DNA of 5,824 bases from the NCBI GenBank assembly GCA_934630445.1, contig CAKTWY010000159.1:1-5824 (forward strand), given 5' to 3'. Within the stretch, counting starts at the first letter, position 1; the number at the start of each line of letters is the position of its first letter. The position numbers were made by a program, and so were the translations under genes. The stretch is from an uncultured Eubacteriales bacterium (lineage in GTDB: Bacteria > Bacillota > Clostridia > Oscillospirales > Butyricicoccaceae). The notes beneath the pieces are model-generated. The model saw nothing but the letters and a program-made list of their open reading frames with translations. It was not told the origin of the DNA and did no database searches. Below, one piece after another: positions 5,201-5,824 of the stretch.

Positions 5201-5824
5201 TTAACCGAAAATCAATGTTTTGATGACTACCGGAATGGCGGCGTTTTCCGCCACCGGCTGGCCCAGGTCGATAAAATCGCCCCTGTGCATGCGCACCGAG
5301 TCGATGCACAGGCACGCCCGCCCGGAAGCGAACGAGCGCCTGAGCGCCTGCCCGAGCGCCTTGGCCATATCGTGCTCGAGGACGACTACGGCCGGCGCGC
5401 CGCGCGCAAGCGCGCGGTCAAACGCGTTTGCAAGGCCTGCAGCGAGCGAGCGCACCTCGTCGTATCTGGGAGAGGGCCTTCCTGTAAGGGCGAGCGCGAG
5501 GCGCTCCGCGCCCTGCTGGGCGAGGAACCATTTGATGCGCGCCGCCGCAGTGTCGCCGCTGCCCTGCCAGAGCGTATCCTCCTCGGCAGGCGTGAGCTTG
5601 AGCACCGGCACGTTTTTCATCGGCAGAAGCGCGGGGGAGAAATCCACCGTACTGCCGCTCAGCTCCGTCGTATAGCTGCCCGCGCCGACGACTGTTGCCT
5701 GAATGGTCTCCTCCGGCCGAACAAGCTCAAACGCGCCGAGGATGCCGCTCTCGCGGATCGCACGGCCGAGCAGCACGCCGATGTCGCCGTGGAGAAAGGC
5801 GTTCTCCTCCGTGCGGTAGACGTA
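5201..5824 (-). CDS. eutA: Ethanolamine ammonia-lyase reactivating factor EutA (C-terminal part, 5' end outside window)
   Basis: Chaperone-like ATPase that restores ethanolamine ammonia-lyase by helping exchange damaged cobalamin for fresh cofactor; the family has an actin/Hsp70-like fold. The frame is open to the window edge, giving 207 visible residues of a protein usually about 470 long. The first visible residues are YVYRTEENAFLHGDIGVLLG. Diagnostic features are ATVVGAGSYTTELSGSTVDF, a glycine-rich block characteristic of EutA, and the ending GDFIDLGQPVAENAAIPVVI followed by KTLIFG, very close to the EutA C-terminus. An internal GTG at 5776 is not the start, since the conserved sequence continues upstream. 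The stop TAA (5201-5203) overlaps the eutB ribosome-binding site, 13 nt before eutB. The product should act on the EutBC complex encoded just downstream. Confidence 0.96.
   Translation of the reverse strand, partial: YVYRTEENAFLHGDIGVLLGRAIRESGILGAFELVRPEETIQATVVGAGSYTTELSGSTVDFSPALLPMKNVPVLKLTPAEEDTLWQGSGDTAAARIKWFLAQQGAERLALALTGRPSPRYDEVRSLAAGLANAFDRALARGAPAVVVLEHDMAKALGQALRRSFASGRACLCIDSVRMHRGDFIDLGQPVAENAAIPVVIKTLIFG

Overview
The window is a stretch of an ethanolamine utilization (eut) bacterial microcompartment operon. Every supported gene lies on the minus strand, so transcription runs from high to low coordinates. The order is eutA (5' end outside the window), eutB, eutC, eutL, an acetylating aldehyde dehydrogenase (eutE type), and two nearly identical eutM-type shell genes in tandem. 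The second eutM is cut by the window start. The DNA is strongly GC-rich by eye. The aldehyde dehydrogenase and the A-B-C-L gene order look like those of Firmicutes (Bacillota), so a GC-rich anaerobic clostridium, perhaps a gut Oscillospiraceae-like organism, is my best guess. No rRNA or tRNA is present to confirm this.

Layout by region. From 5824 down to 2305 lies a compact block, eutA-eutB-eutC-eutL, with gaps of 5 to 13 nt. In it each upstream stop codon overlaps the next gene's Shine-Dalgarno sequence. From 2304 down to 1 the spacing opens up: gaps of 104, 58 and 95 nt precede eutE, eutM copy 1 and eutM copy 2. Two of these gaps hold GC-rich hairpins, and both eutM leaders are AT-rich (about 30% GC counted by hand).

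How the genes work together, from established knowledge of these families: EutB and EutC form the adenosylcobalamin-dependent ethanolamine ammonia-lyase, which yields acetaldehyde and ammonia. EutA reactivates that enzyme when its cofactor is damaged. EutE converts acetaldehyde, CoA and NAD+ to acetyl-CoA. EutL and EutM are shell tiles that enclose the pathway and hold in the volatile aldehyde. EutC carries an N-terminal, and the aldehyde dehydrogenase a C-terminal, short amphipathic helix of the encapsulation-peptide type.

I found no mobile element, CRISPR array, RNA gene, clear promoter or intrinsic terminator. This is a known type of system, not a new one. The points most worth a second look are the tandem eutM duplication, the C-terminal position of the aldehyde dehydrogenase encapsulation helix, the intergenic hairpins, and the contrast between the tightly coupled enzyme block and the spaced shell genes.
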